NCBI RefSeq assembly: GCF_016907365.1
Contig: NZ_JAFBBV010000001.1
Coordinates: 1,612,001-1,676,000, forward strand
Direction of reading: 5' to 3'
DNA length: 64,000 nucleotides
Origin: Oerskovia paurometabola
GTDB taxonomy: Bacteria > Actinomycetota > Actinomycetes > Actinomycetales > Cellulomonadaceae
Below are positions 8,695 through 17,046 of this stretch, piece by piece. A program made the position numbers and the translations under genes. How positions within the stretch are numbered: the first letter of the stretch is position 1; each line of letters starts with the position of its first letter. Under the pieces are notes generated by a model. The model was not told the origin of the DNA. It made no database searches and worked only from the letters and a program-made list of their open reading frames with translations.

Positions 8695-9851
8695 CCGCGG
8701 ACCGCCGCGCGCAGGGCCTGGTCGAGGTCCGCCCACAGGTCCTCGACGTCCTCGATGCCGACGCTCAGGCGCAGCAGGTCCTCGGGGACCGTGTGGGACT
8801 CGGTCGCGAACCGCCTCCGGCGCTCGAGGCTCGACTCGACCCCGCCCAGGCTCGTCGCCGGGACCCAGAGCTCGACGGCCTCGACGAGCGCGTCGGCGGC
8901 CTCGCGACCGCCTCGGGGGCGCAGCCCGAGGATCGACCCGAAGCCGTTCATGGTGCGGGCCGCACGCTCGTGGCCAGGGTCCGTCGGGAGGCTCGGGTGG
9001 CGGACCTCCTCGACGAGCGGGTGCTCGGCCAGGCGCCGGGCGATCTCGGCGGCGTTGGCCTGCGCACGCTCGACGCGCAGCGCGAGCGTGCGCAGCCCGC
9101 GCAGCGCGAGCCACACCTCCCACGGCCCGGCGATCGCGCCGTGCAGGGTCCGGTAGGCACGGACCTTCGTGGCCAGGTCCGGGTCGTTCGTGACGACGGC
9201 CCCGAGCACGACGTCGGAGTGCCCCGCGAGGTACTTGGTCACCGAGTGCACGACGACGTCCGCACCCAGGGTGAGCGGCTGCTGCCCGAGCGGGGTCGCG
9301 AAGGTGTTGTCGACCGCCGTGAGCACGCCCTGCTCGCGTGCCGCGGCCAGGAGCACGGGCAGGTCCGCGACCTCGAGCATGGGGTTGGTCGGGGACTCGA
9401 GCAGGAGCAGGTCCGCCCCGCCGATCGCGGCGAGCACCTGGTCGGTGTCGGCGACGTCGACCCGGACGACCTCGACCCCGTGCCGGGCCGCGAGGTCGTC
9501 GGCGAACCCCAGCGTGACCTGGTAGGCGTGCCGGGGCAGGACGACCTTGCCGCCCGCCGGGACGAACGAGAAGACCGCCGCGACGGCCGCCATGCCGCTG
9601 CTGAACACGATGCCCGGCTCCGAGGCCCCCTCGAGGGTGGCCAGGGCCTCCTCGAACGGGTGCCACGTCTCGGTGTCCATGCGCGTGTAGAGCAGCTCGC
9701 CGGGTTGCTGCACGCCGCGTGACACGTACGTCGAGGACAGGACCACGGGCGGGTTGACCGGCCCGCCCTGCTCGCGCGGCGGGCGTCCCGCAGCGACCGC
9801 GATCGTGGCGGGGGACAGCGGGGCGCGGTGGACGGTGGGCTCGGTCGTCAT
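8691..9851 (-). CDS. PLP-dependent cystathionine gamma-synthase/gamma-lyase family enzyme
   Basis: Cys/Met metabolism PLP enzyme acting on C-gamma of homoserine or cystathionine derivatives. The 386 residues include SSGMAAVAAVFSFVPAG, the cofactor Asp in VDNTFATP, the Schiff-base Lys in SVTKYLAGHSDV, and the C-terminal LRLSVGIED that binds the substrate carboxylate. Synthase (MetB-like) and lyase (MetC-like) activities cannot be separated by eye. ATG 9851 has TAATCT seven bases upstream on this strand, fitting leaderless transcription. The gene upstream, on the same strand, encodes an acyl-CoA dehydrogenase-like protein. Confidence 0.9.
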   Translation of the reverse strand: MTTEPTVHRAPLSPATIAVAAGRPPREQGGPVNPPVVLSSTYVSRGVQQPGELLYTRMDTETWHPFEEALATLEGASEPGIVFSSGMAAVAAVFSFVPAGGKVVLPRHAYQVTLGFADDLAARHGVEVVRVDVADTDQVLAAIGGADLLLLESPTNPMLEVADLPVLLAAAREQGVLTAVDNTFATPLGQQPLTLGADVVVHSVTKYLAGHSDVVLGAVVTNDPDLATKVRAYRTLHGAIAGPWEVWLALRGLRTLALRVERAQANAAEIARRLAEHPLVEEVRHPSLPTDPGHERAARTMNGFGSILGLRPRGGREAADALVEAVELWVPATSLGGVESSLERRRRFATESHTVPEDLLRLSVGIEDVEDLWADLDQALRAAVRG

Positions 9852-9920
9852 GGGGGTGAGATTACGCCTGGCGGTCGGGTGGGTGCCGCGGGCAACCGCC
9901 AGGTGGGAGAGAGAGTCGCC

Positions 9921-11093
9921 TCAGTCCTCGAGCGGCCCCAGCAGCGCGCTCGCGAACGTCGAGTGCGCGGACTCGTCGTCGGACGGGTGGAAGATGCCCG
10001 CGAGAACGTCGCGGTAGAGCCTCCCGAGCTCGGAGGACGCGAAGTAGGACGACCCGCCGGACACCCGGATCGCCTGGTCGACGACGACGCGCGCGGTCTC
10101 GGTGGCGCGCACCTTGAGGCCCGCGACCGCGGTGAACCAGCCCGCGCCACGGTCCACGAGGGCGTCGATCTCTCCTGCGAGCTGGTCGATCTGCGGGTAG
10201 ATCCCGTCCATCGCGATGCCCGCGTCGGCGACGCGCCAGCGGATGTCGGGGTCCTGCGACAGCGGCCTGCCGCCGCTCTTCATCGAGGTACGTCGGTGGG
10301 CGTTCTCGACGGCGAGCTCGAGGGCGCGCCGGCCGATGCCCGTGTACACCGACGCGAGGAGGATCTCGAACGTCGTGAAGATCGCGAGCACGAGCGGGTC
10401 GGTCGAGGGTCCGGGGGCCAACCGCCGCACGACCCGGTCGGCCGGGGCGTGCGCGCCCACGAGCATGGTCGTGCGGCTCTGGCTCGCGCGCATGCCGACC
10501 GTGTCCCAGTCGTCGAGCACGTCGACGCCGCCGCCCTCGCGCGTCACGAACGCGTGCACGAGTCGCGGGTCGCCCTCCAGCGTGGGGCCGTCCTCGGTGG
10601 CCGTCTCGATCCCGAGCACGCCCAGCCGCGTCCACGCGGGGGACAGGGACGTGAAGATCTTCCGGCCGTGGAACGAGTAGCCGCCCTCGCCGTCGGGGCG
10701 GGCCTGCGTCCGGGACCCGAAGAGCACCAGGTCGTTGCCCGGCTCGGAGTAGCCGAACGCGAAGACCTCGCCGCGCGCGGCCTCCTCCAGGACGAAGTCG
10801 AGCGAGTGGTCCCCGCGCTCGTACAGGTAGCGCGCGACGCCGGTCCAGACGTGGTGCATGTTCACGGCGAGCGCGGTCGCGGGCGCAGCGCCCGCGAGGC
10901 GGACCTGCTCGTGCGCGACGTCGCGCAGGCCCAGTCCCGGGCCACCCATCGCGACGGGCACGAACGCCTTCAGGTAGCCGGCCGCGGTCAGCTCCTCGAA
11001 GTCCTCGGTGAAGAACGAGTTCTCCCGGTCGTAGGTCGCGGCGCGCGAGCGGATGCGGTCGAGCAGGTCGTCGGTCAGCAGCGGAGAGGTCAT
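9921..11093 (-). CDS. Acyl-CoA dehydrogenase-fold flavoprotein, atypical active site
   Basis: 390 residues of ACAD fold: N-terminal helical domain to about 115, a beta domain with FAFGYSEPGNDLVLF and WDTVGMRASQSRTTML (flavin and substrate contacts), and a C-terminal four-helix bundle. Where typical ACADs have the catalytic Glu in an IYEGTxEIQ motif, this protein reads IFHPSDDESAHSTFA, so ordinary dehydrogenation is doubtful. A His in that position resembles reduced-flavin-dependent group D monooxygenases. It is upstream of the cystathionine-type gene on the same strand, which may hint at sulfur metabolism, but that is inference. Confidence 0.82.
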   Translation of the reverse strand: MTSPLLTDDLLDRIRSRAATYDRENSFFTEDFEELTAAGYLKAFVPVAMGGPGLGLRDVAHEQVRLAGAAPATALAVNMHHVWTGVARYLYERGDHSLDFVLEEAARGEVFAFGYSEPGNDLVLFGSRTQARPDGEGGYSFHGRKIFTSLSPAWTRLGVLGIETATEDGPTLEGDPRLVHAFVTREGGGVDVLDDWDTVGMRASQSRTTMLVGAHAPADRVVRRLAPGPSTDPLVLAIFTTFEILLASVYTGIGRRALELAVENAHRRTSMKSGGRPLSQDPDIRWRVADAGIAMDGIYPQIDQLAGEIDALVDRGAGWFTAVAGLKVRATETARVVVDQAIRVSGGSSYFASSELGRLYRDVLAGIFHPSDDESAHSTFASALLGPLED

Positions 11094-11190
11094 GCCCCCG
11101 TTCTACCACCGCCCGTCCACCTCCCGGGCGCCTCGTCTGCCCCCGTTCCTGTTCACGCTGTCGCACGCGGTTCCGGTAGGGTCGTCGGCG

Positions 11191-12330
11191 ATGTCCAGCC
11201 AGCCAGAACCCAGTGCTCCCGCGCGCAAGACGCGCGTCCTCATCCTCTTCGGCGGACGCTCCGGCGAGCACGTGATCTCGTGCGCCACCGCGGGTGGCGT
11301 GATGCGCGCGATCGACCGCGAGCGCTACGAGGTCATCCCCGTCGGGATCACCAAGGCGGGGCAGTGGGTCCTCGCGGCCGACGAGCCCGAGCGCTGGGAG
11401 ATCACGCCCGGCAACCTGCCGGAGGTCACGGCGACGGGCGGCGAGGTGCTGCTGCCGCTCGCGGTGGGGCAGCGTGCGCTGCGCGTCCTGGAGCCGGGCG
11501 AGTTCCCGCGCGAGCTGGGCGAGGTCGACGTCGTCTTCCCCCTGCTCCACGGTCCGTTCGGCGAGGACGGCACGCTCCAGGGCCTGCTCGAGCTCGCCGA
11601 CGTGCCCTACGTGGGCGCGGGCGTGCTCGCGTCGGCCGTGGGCATGGACAAGCAGTTCATGAAGCTCGTCCTCGCGGGCCAGGGCCTGCCCATCGCGCCG
11701 TACACGGTCATCCGCCCGGGGGAGTGGGACCGCAACCCGGCCGCCTGGACCGAGACGGTCGCGGGCCTGGGCCTGCCCGTGTTCGTCAAGCCCGCCCGCG
11801 CCGGGTCGAGCCTCGGGATCACCAAGGTCGACGACCTCGCGGACCTGCCCGCGGCGATCGCCGAGGCGCGGCGCCACGACCCCAAGGTCCTGGTCGAGGC
11901 CGGCGTCGTGGGCCGCGAGATCGAGTGCGCGGTCCTCGGTGGGCGCGAGGGCGAGCGCCCGCGGGCGTCGCTGCCCGGCGAGATCGTCGTGACCGACGCG
12001 CACCACGACTTCTACGACTTCGAGGCCAAGTACCTCGACGAGGCGGGCGTCGAGCTGAGCTGCCCGGCCGACCTGCCGCCGCACCTCGTCGACGAGGTCC
12101 GCGACATCGCGGTCCGCACGTTCGAGGCCGTGGGCGCCGAGGGGCTCTCGCGCGTCGACGTGTTCGTGACGACCGACGGCCAGGTCATCGTCAACGAGAT
12201 CAACACGATGCCGGGCTTCACGCCGTTCTCGATGTACCCGCGCATGTGGGAGAAGTCCGGCATCACGTACCCGGAGCTGATCGACGAGCTCATCCAGCTC
12301 GCGCTGCAGCGCCCGACCGGGCTGCGCTGA
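11191..12330 (+). CDS. ddl: D-alanine--D-alanine ligase
   Basis: ATP-grasp enzyme forming D-Ala-D-Ala for peptidoglycan, in the cytoplasm. The 379 residues include N-terminal FGGRSGEHVIS, the ATP loop FVKPARAGSSLGI, the conserved FYDFEAKYLDE, metal ligands in RVDVFVTTDG and NEINTMPGFTPFSMYP. The Tyr in EAKY (Tyr216 in E. coli DdlB) is retained rather than Phe, which in characterised enzymes favours D-Ala over D-lactate, so a vancomycin-sensitive precursor is expected. ATG 11191 is preceded by TAGGGT (11177-11182) at eight bases. DUF3515 and thiL follow, a common actinobacterial order. Confidence 0.96.
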   Translation: MSSQPEPSAPARKTRVLILFGGRSGEHVISCATAGGVMRAIDRERYEVIPVGITKAGQWVLAADEPERWEITPGNLPEVTATGGEVLLPLAVGQRALRVLEPGEFPRELGEVDVVFPLLHGPFGEDGTLQGLLELADVPYVGAGVLASAVGMDKQFMKLVLAGQGLPIAPYTVIRPGEWDRNPAAWTETVAGLGLPVFVKPARAGSSLGITKVDDLADLPAAIAEARRHDPKVLVEAGVVGREIECAVLGGREGERPRASLPGEIVVTDAHHDFYDFEAKYLDEAGVELSCPADLPPHLVDEVRDIAVRTFEAVGAEGLSRVDVFVTTDGQVIVNEINTMPGFTPFSMYPRMWEKSGITYPELIDELIQLALQRPTGLR

Positions 12331-12384
12331 GCCGGGCCCCGGCCGGCGCCGCACCCAGCACGGCGCCCGCCCGGGCCGCGCGAC

Positions 12385-12876
12385 TCACATGCAGTAGCGC
12401 GTCTGCTCGACCTTGGACACCGCGCGGTTGAGGTCGGACACGAAGGACGTGGACTGGGTCTGCTGCACCTTCGGCGGGATCTGGACCTCCACCGCGGGGT
12501 CGCGGCCGTAGGTCACGAACGTCCAGGTGTTCTTGCCGTCGTCGGTGACGATCCAGTCGACGCTGCCCGCGGTGCTCGGCACGCCCATGCATCCGACCGT
12601 GGTGGGCTCGGGCGGGGTCACGCCGCAGCGCAGCGTCACGGCCGCACCGGGCTCGCCCCAGGCGGCGGTGGCCTGGCTGTCGGTCTTGATCTTGGGCAGG
12701 CCACCGAGCTCGTCGGGGACCGCGAGGACGACCTCGGCGCACTTCGGGTCCGCGGCGTCGTCCGCGACCGGGACACCGATGGTCGGTGCACAGGCACCGA
12801 GGCCCGCGGCGACGGCGACCAGCAGGATCCCGGTGAGCGTCCGGCGTCGGGCAGGGGTACGAGGGGCGTTCAGCAC
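12385..12876 (-). CDS. DUF3515 family lipoprotein
   Basis: 163-residue predicted lipoprotein. The signal peptide ends at LGAC (Cys29), and the mature part has paired cysteines (CAEVVLAVP, LRCGVTPPEP, VGCMGVPS, RYCM at the extreme C-terminus) and the block VDWIVTDDGKNTWTFVTYG typical of the family. The function is unknown; in actinobacteria it usually sits between ddl and thiL, as here, but on the opposite strand. GTG 12876 has TACCGT six bases upstream on this strand, with GGAGG in between, so either a leaderless or a Shine-Dalgarno start would fit the same codon. Confidence 0.85.
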   Translation of the reverse strand: MLNAPRTPARRRTLTGILLVAVAAGLGACAPTIGVPVADDAADPKCAEVVLAVPDELGGLPKIKTDSQATAAWGEPGAAVTLRCGVTPPEPTTVGCMGVPSTAGSVDWIVTDDGKNTWTFVTYGRDPAVEVQIPPKVQQTQSTSFVSDLNRAVSKVEQTRYCM

Positions 12877-12929
12877 CCTCCAACGGTAGCCGCTCCAGCG
12901 GGTGCGCCGGTCCCGCGTAAGGTGGCGCC

Positions 12930-13997
12930 GTGACCGATCCGAACGAGAACCCGACCCTGGTGCGCGAGACCTCGGAGGAGGAGCTGCTCGCGGCGATCTT
13001 CCCGCTCCTGCCGACGGGCGAGGCGACCCTCGTGGGTCCCGGCGACGACTCGGCCGTCGTGAGCGCGCCCGACGGCCGCTTCGTCGTCTCGACGGACGTC
13101 CTGGTCGAGCGTCGCCACTTCCGCCCGGAGTGGTCCACGGGGTACGACGTCGGGTGGCGCGCCGCGATGCAGAACCTCGCCGACGTCGCGGCCATGGGTG
13201 CGCGACCCACGTCGCTCGTGGTCTCGCTCGTGATCCCGGGGCACCTGCCCGTCGAGTGGGTCACGGGCCTCGCGCGCGGCCTCGCCGCGGCGTGCGCACC
13301 GAGCGGTGCGGCCGTCGTCGGGGGAGACCTGTCGAGCGGCGACGACGTGGTCGTCGCGGTCACGGTCCACGGGGACCTGGGCGGGCGGGCGCCGGTCCTG
13401 CGCTCGGGCGCCCAGGTGTCCGACGTCGTCGCGCACGCCGGGCGGAGGGGGTGGTCCGCCGCGGGGCTCGCCCTGCTCGACCACGACCTGGGGGACGTGG
13501 ACCGGGAGCTGGTCGACGCGTACCTGCGACCCGAGCCGCCGCTCGCCGCGGGGACCGCGGCAGCCGACGCCGGAGCGACCGCGATGCTGGACCTGTCCGA
13601 CGGCCTGCTGCGGGACGCGGGACGCGTCGCGCGCGCGAGCGGAGTCGGGATCGACCTGGCCCTCGACGCGTTCGCGGCGGACCTCGCACGGCTCGCCCGG
13701 GCGGCGTCCGCCGTGAGCTCGGCCACGGGTCGCCGCCCGCCCGGGGAGTGGCCGTCCGCCGCAGCGGACGCGGGGTCGGGCGACCCGGCGGCGATGGCGC
13801 GCGACTGGGTCCTGACGGGCGGAGAGGACCACGGGCTGCTCGCGACCTTCCCTGCGGGGACGGTCCTCCCGGCGGCCTTCCGGGCGGTCGGGCACGTGGT
13901 GGCTGCGGGACGACCGGGGCCGGACGCGCGTCCGGCAGTCACGGTCGACGGGGCCGCGCCGCGGGGCGGCGTCGGGTGGGACCACTTCCGGGGCTGA
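12930..13997 (+). CDS. thiL: Thiamine-monophosphate kinase
   Basis: Phosphorylates thiamine monophosphate to thiamine pyrophosphate, in the cytoplasm. The 355 residues show GPGDDSAVV (Mg/ATP Asp pair), the VVSTDVLVERRHF strand, AMQNLADVAAMGARP, VVGGDLSSGD and C-terminal GGEDHGLLATFP, all standard for ThiL/PurM-like kinases. GTG 12930 has TAAGGT (12918-12923) six bases upstream and no Shine-Dalgarno, so it is probably leaderless. A 15-base perfect hairpin follows at 14021-14054. Confidence 0.95.
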   Translation: MTDPNENPTLVRETSEEELLAAIFPLLPTGEATLVGPGDDSAVVSAPDGRFVVSTDVLVERRHFRPEWSTGYDVGWRAAMQNLADVAAMGARPTSLVVSLVIPGHLPVEWVTGLARGLAAACAPSGAAVVGGDLSSGDDVVVAVTVHGDLGGRAPVLRSGAQVSDVVAHAGRRGWSAAGLALLDHDLGDVDRELVDAYLRPEPPLAAGTAAADAGATAMLDLSDGLLRDAGRVARASGVGIDLALDAFAADLARLARAASAVSSATGRRPPGEWPSAAADAGSGDPAAMARDWVLTGGEDHGLLATFPAGTVLPAAFRAVGHVVAAGRPGPDARPAVTVDGAAPRGGVGWDHFRG

Positions 13998-14020
13998 GCC
14001 GCTGATCCGCTGGACGAGGG

Positions 14021-14054
14021 CGAGGGGGTCACCCCACGCGGGGTGACCCCCTCG
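14021..14054. terminator. Bidirectional terminator after thiL
   Basis: Perfect 15-base inverted repeat (14021-14035 with 14040-14054) around ACGC, between thiL and the convergent GNAT gene. Confidence 0.85.
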
Positions 14055-14087
14055 ACGGGAGCGCGGGTGCGGGCGGGTCGGCCGCGG

Positions 14088-14606
14088 TCAGGACCTGCGG
14101 CGGTACCGCACCTGGGTGAGGTCGCGACCACCGATGTCGTCGCGTCGCTCGACCCCGTCCGGGGCGAACCCGTGACGACGGTAGAAGTGCTGGGCGCGGT
14201 CGTTGTCCTTGAGCACCCACAGGGACACAGGGGTGCGCGGGGGGACCTTGCCGAGCATGGTCCGCATCAGGTCACGTGCCACGCCGCGGCCCCAGGCCTC
14301 GGGGTCGAGGTAGATGGCGTAGATCTCGAGGTCGCCGTCGTCGGCGTCCTCGTCGCGGGCCGGACCGATGCTGGCGAATCCCAGGGCCCGCCCGTCGGCC
14401 TCGGCGAGCAGGATGTCGGCGCCCGAGCTCGTGAGGTTCGAGGTCCAGGCCGCCTCACGCTGGTCGTGGTCGAGAGAGGCCAGGTACTCGTCGGGGACGA
14501 TCCCGGCGTAGGCCCCGCGCCAGGACGCGATGTGCACCTGGGCGATCGATGCCGCGTCCTGCGGTGTCGCCGTGCGGATCGTTACCTCGTTGAGTTCCGT
14601 CACCAT
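14088..14606 (-). CDS. GNAT family N-acetyltransferase
   Basis: 172-residue single-domain acetyl-CoA-dependent transferase. The N-terminus TIRTATPQDAASIAQVHIASWRGAYAG is typical of the PhnO/GNAT subfamily; the acetyl-CoA loop (motif A) lies in IYLDPEAWGRGVARDLM, and the C-terminal beta-bulge region in LKDNDRAQHFYRRHGF. The substrate is unknown. ATG 14606 was chosen; a GTG one codon later is possible. CAGGAT six bases upstream of ATG on this strand is a near-consensus leaderless -10 box. Confidence 0.88.
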   Translation of the reverse strand: MVTELNEVTIRTATPQDAASIAQVHIASWRGAYAGIVPDEYLASLDHDQREAAWTSNLTSSGADILLAEADGRALGFASIGPARDEDADDGDLEIYAIYLDPEAWGRGVARDLMRTMLGKVPPRTPVSLWVLKDNDRAQHFYRRHGFAPDGVERRDDIGGRDLTQVRYRRRS

Positions 14607-14755
14607 GACCAAATCCTGCCACTTCCGTGGAGATCCGCCAACCCTCTTTGTCCGGATCTTCAGCAAATCTCCCCAAGGGGATGTGATGTCGGCTTCGACG
14701 AGGGGTGACGCGGTCGTCGGCGTCGCCCCTCGCGGTCCGTCGTCCACCGATCCTC

Positions 14756-15793
14756 TCAGCCTTTGGCGGTTGCCGCCTGCGGGCCGTCGAGGGTGCCTGG
14801 GACGACGGCCCGTCGGACGTCGTCGGCGATCAGGTCGCCGTTGGTCGCCGCCGCGGCCTGGACCCCGGCCGCGGCGGCGGCGACGACCTGCGCCATGACG
14901 TTCGTGACGTTGCCGGCGACGCGGACCCCGGGCAGCGTGGTCGCTCCCATCGGGTCGGAGGGCACGTACGTCCCGACCACGGTGCCGTCGACGACCTGCT
15001 CCGCGGTCTCGATCCCCAGGGACTCCAGGACCGCGGACCGGGCCGTGAAGCGGGGTGCGACCACGAGCGCGGCGCACGGCACGACCTCGCCGGACACCAG
15101 TCGTACGCCGTGCAGCGCGTCGTCCTGGACGTCCAGGGCCTCGACCAGGGCGTCGACGACCCTGACGCCGCGGGCGTCGAGCGCGGCGCGGGTCGTCGCG
15201 TCGGGCGCGGGGGACCCGTGGAGGAAGAGCGTCACGTCGTCGGTCCACTGGCGCCACATCTGGGCCTGGTGGAGCGCCATCGGGCTCGTGGCGAGGATGC
15301 CCACGGCCTGGTCGCGCACCTCCCAGCCGTGGCAGTACGGGCAGTGCAGGACGTCCTTGCCCCAGCGCTCGGCGACCCCGGGCACCGCGGGCAGCTCGTC
15401 GACGAGGCCGGTCGTGACGAGCAGCTGACGGGCGCGCAGGTCCCTCCCGTCCTCGAGCCGGACCTCGAACCCGCCGTCCGGCAGCGGGGTCGCCGCCTCG
15501 ACCGTGCCCTGCGTGATGCGACCGCCGTATGCCGTGACCTCCCCGCGTCCTGCGGCCAGGAGCGCGGCGGGGTTCTCGCCGTCGCGCGACAGGTAGCCGT
15601 GCATGTGCGCGGCCGGTGCGTTGCGGGGGCGGCCCGCGTCGACGACCAGGACGCTGCGCCGGGCGCGGGCGAGCGTCAGGGCTCCGCTGAGCCCGGCCGC
15701 GCCGCCTCCGACGACGATCACGTCGTAGACGCCGGGAGTGCTGTCGGTGTGCGGGATCTCACCCGTGGCGGGTGTCGTACTCGTGCGGGTCAT
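14756..15793 (-). CDS. Thioredoxin-reductase-like FAD/NAD(P)H oxidoreductase
   Basis: 345-residue flavoprotein. FAD-binding VIVVGGGAAGLSGALTLARA (about 23-42), redox pair CPYC in HCPYCHGWE (about 155), an NAD(P)H domain starting AVGILATSPMAL, and a terminal FAD block TLPGVRVAGNVTNVMAQVV. The NAD(P) domain lacks a clean GxGxxA, so cofactor use is uncertain. It resembles the small TrxR-like enzymes found beside XRE-cupin regulators. ATG 15793 is supported by GGAGGTGG seven bases upstream; the longer upstream ORF is not. It is divergent from the regulator at 15874, which probably controls it. Confidence 0.87.
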   Translation of the reverse strand: MTRTSTTPATGEIPHTDSTPGVYDVIVVGGGAAGLSGALTLARARRSVLVVDAGRPRNAPAAHMHGYLSRDGENPAALLAAGRGEVTAYGGRITQGTVEAATPLPDGGFEVRLEDGRDLRARQLLVTTGLVDELPAVPGVAERWGKDVLHCPYCHGWEVRDQAVGILATSPMALHQAQMWRQWTDDVTLFLHGSPAPDATTRAALDARGVRVVDALVEALDVQDDALHGVRLVSGEVVPCAALVVAPRFTARSAVLESLGIETAEQVVDGTVVGTYVPSDPMGATTLPGVRVAGNVTNVMAQVVAAAAAGVQAAAATNGDLIADDVRRAVVPGTLDGPQAATAKG

Positions 15794-15837
15794 GGGGACC
15801 ACCTCCTCGTCGAGCATCGATGCACGGCGTCCCCGGT

Positions 15838-15862
15838 GGCAATTCCTGTTGCCGGAGTGGCA
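15838..15862. promoter_or_regulatory. Inverted/direct repeat between divergent genes, candidate XRE operator
   Basis: GGCAA and TTGCC are separated by six bases (15838-15853), and a third GGCAA copy sits at 15858-15862. The set lies in the 80-base gap between the flavoprotein and the XRE-cupin regulator, immediately upstream of the regulator's CAAACT box (15861-15866), so binding would block both promoters. Inferred, not tested. Confidence 0.4.
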
Positions 15863-15873
15863 AACTGAGGTGC

Positions 15874-16488
15874 ATGGACGCACCAGCGGACGCATCGGAC
15901 GACCCCTTCGCCGCAGCCCTAGAAGCCGTCGGGCCCCGGCTGCGCGCGCTGCGCCAGCGGCGCCAGCTGACCCTCGTCGACCTGTCCGACCGCACGGGCA
16001 TCTCCGTGAGCACCCTGTCCCGGCTGGAGTCCGGGGGGCGACGCCCCACGCTCGAGCTGTTGCTGCCCCTCGCCCGCGAGCACGAGGTCCCGCTCGACGA
16101 GCTGGTCGGCGCCCCGCCCACGGGGGACCCACGCATCCACGCGCGGCCCGTCAAGAGGGGCGACTCGACGATCCTGCCGCTGTCCCGCCGGCCGGGAGGG
16201 GTCCAGGCCTACAAGCAGGTCCTGCACGGACGAACCTCGGACGTGCTGCCGGAGACCAAGGTGCACGAGGGCTACGAGTGGCTGTACGTCCTGGGCGGGC
16301 GGCTGCGGCTCCTGCTCGGTGAGCACGACCTGGTGCTCGGCGAGGGCGAGGCCGCGGAGTTCGACACCCGCACCCCGCACGCGATCCTCAACGCCGACGA
16401 GCACCCGGTCGAGCTCCTCGTCCTGCACGGCCCCCAGGGGGAGAGGGCGCACTTCCGGGCTCGGCCCATGCAGCGTCGCGCCGATTGA
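15874..16488 (+). CDS. XRE-family regulator with C-terminal cupin domain
   Basis: DNA-binding regulator of 204 residues. The helix-turn-helix spans about 17-75 (LRALRQRRQLTLVDLSDRTG, then VSTLSRLESGGRRPTLELLL); the cupin barrel from about 125 carries HEGYEWLYVLGGRLRLLLG and FDTRTPHAILNADEHP. Such proteins sense a small ligand through the cupin and often repress a divergent metabolic gene. ATG 15874 is seven bases from CAAACT. The longer in-frame ORF from 15772 would run through the intergenic operator and is unlikely. It reads towards a terminator shared with rpmB. Confidence 0.9.
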   Translation: MDAPADASDDPFAAALEAVGPRLRALRQRRQLTLVDLSDRTGISVSTLSRLESGGRRPTLELLLPLAREHEVPLDELVGAPPTGDPRIHARPVKRGDSTILPLSRRPGGVQAYKQVLHGRTSDVLPETKVHEGYEWLYVLGGRLRLLLGEHDLVLGEGEAAEFDTRTPHAILNADEHPVELLVLHGPQGERAHFRARPMQRRAD

Positions 16489-16508
16489 TCCGGGAGTTCC
16501 CGGGAACG

Positions 16509-16544
16509 CGAAAGCCCGCCAGGACGAGTCCTGACGGGCTTTCG
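16509..16544. terminator. Bidirectional terminator between XRE-cupin gene and rpmB
   Basis: Arms 16509-16525 and 16528-16544 pair with a single C/A mismatch: CGAAAGCCCG plus CAGGAC against their complements. The T-rich and A-rich ends suit both convergent transcripts. Confidence 0.82.
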
Positions 16545-16562
16545 GCGAACGAGCGGGAAGGC

Positions 16563-16754
16563 TCAGACGTGACGGACGACCTTGCCGGCCTTCAGGCACG
16601 AGGTGCACACGTTGAGACGCTTCGGGGTACCCGAGACGATCGCACGGACGCGCTGGATGTTCGGGTTCCAGCGACGCTTCGTACGGATGTGCGAGTGCGA
16701 GATGCTGTGCCCGAAGCTCGGGCCCTTGCCGCAGACTTCGCAGTTGGCAGCCAC
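16563..16754 (-). CDS. rpmB: 50S ribosomal protein L28, zinc-ribbon form
   Basis: 63-residue ribosomal protein of the large subunit. After initiation the N-terminus is AANCEVCGKGPSFGHSISHS, followed by TKRRWNPNIQRVRA. Four cysteines in two CxxC pairs (CEVC and CTSC) make this the zinc-binding C+ form. GTG 16754 is supported by AGGAG with six bases spacing and by the conserved AANCEVCG start. A promoter is visible 140 bases upstream, so the mRNA has a long structured leader. Confidence 0.96.
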   Translation of the reverse strand: MAANCEVCGKGPSFGHSISHSHIRTKRRWNPNIQRVRAIVSGTPKRLNVCTSCLKAGKVVRHV

Positions 16755-16864
16755 GATTTCTCCTGATCGTCGTGCACGCCTCCGCGAAAGGACAGCGGCG
16801 ACGTAGTGAATGGTCTGTGGGGTGAACGCTCCGAACCAGCGCGTGCCGGGGAACGTCCGTGGTC

Positions 16865-16921
16865 GCCCGGATCTGTCCGGGCAACCTCCATAGGGTAGCC
16901 GATAGCCACCCTCCACCCCAA
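16865..16921 (-). promoter_or_regulatory. rpmB promoter and leader hairpin
   Basis: On the minus strand TTGGGG (16921-16916), an 18-base spacer and TACCCT (16897-16892) make a plausible sigma-A-type promoter. Just downstream the leader begins with a perfect seven-base hairpin (16882-16865, GCCCGGA/TCCGGGC). The leader to GTG 16754 is about 130 nt. I see no other gene in the 292-base gap to the DAK2 gene. Confidence 0.5.
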
Positions 16922-17046
16922 ACCGACCCCGAGAGCGTGCGTGGTGCAGCGCGCGGGGCGGACTACGGTGGTCCGGTAAGTATCGCAGGCTCTGCGGGGG
17001 TTCGGCACCCTCGCGTGCCCGACCCCCACGAAGGAGCCCCACGAGC

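Noticed and set aside
8304..9722. A plus-strand frame opposite the PLP-enzyme gene
   Set aside because: Arg/Ala/Gly-rich shadow; the minus-strand gene has the Schiff-base Lys and the full fold.
12290..14131. A 613-codon minus-strand frame across DUF3515 and thiL
   Set aside because: It is opposite thiL, with Ser/Pro/Arg-rich composition and no motif; thiL in the other direction has complete family motifs.
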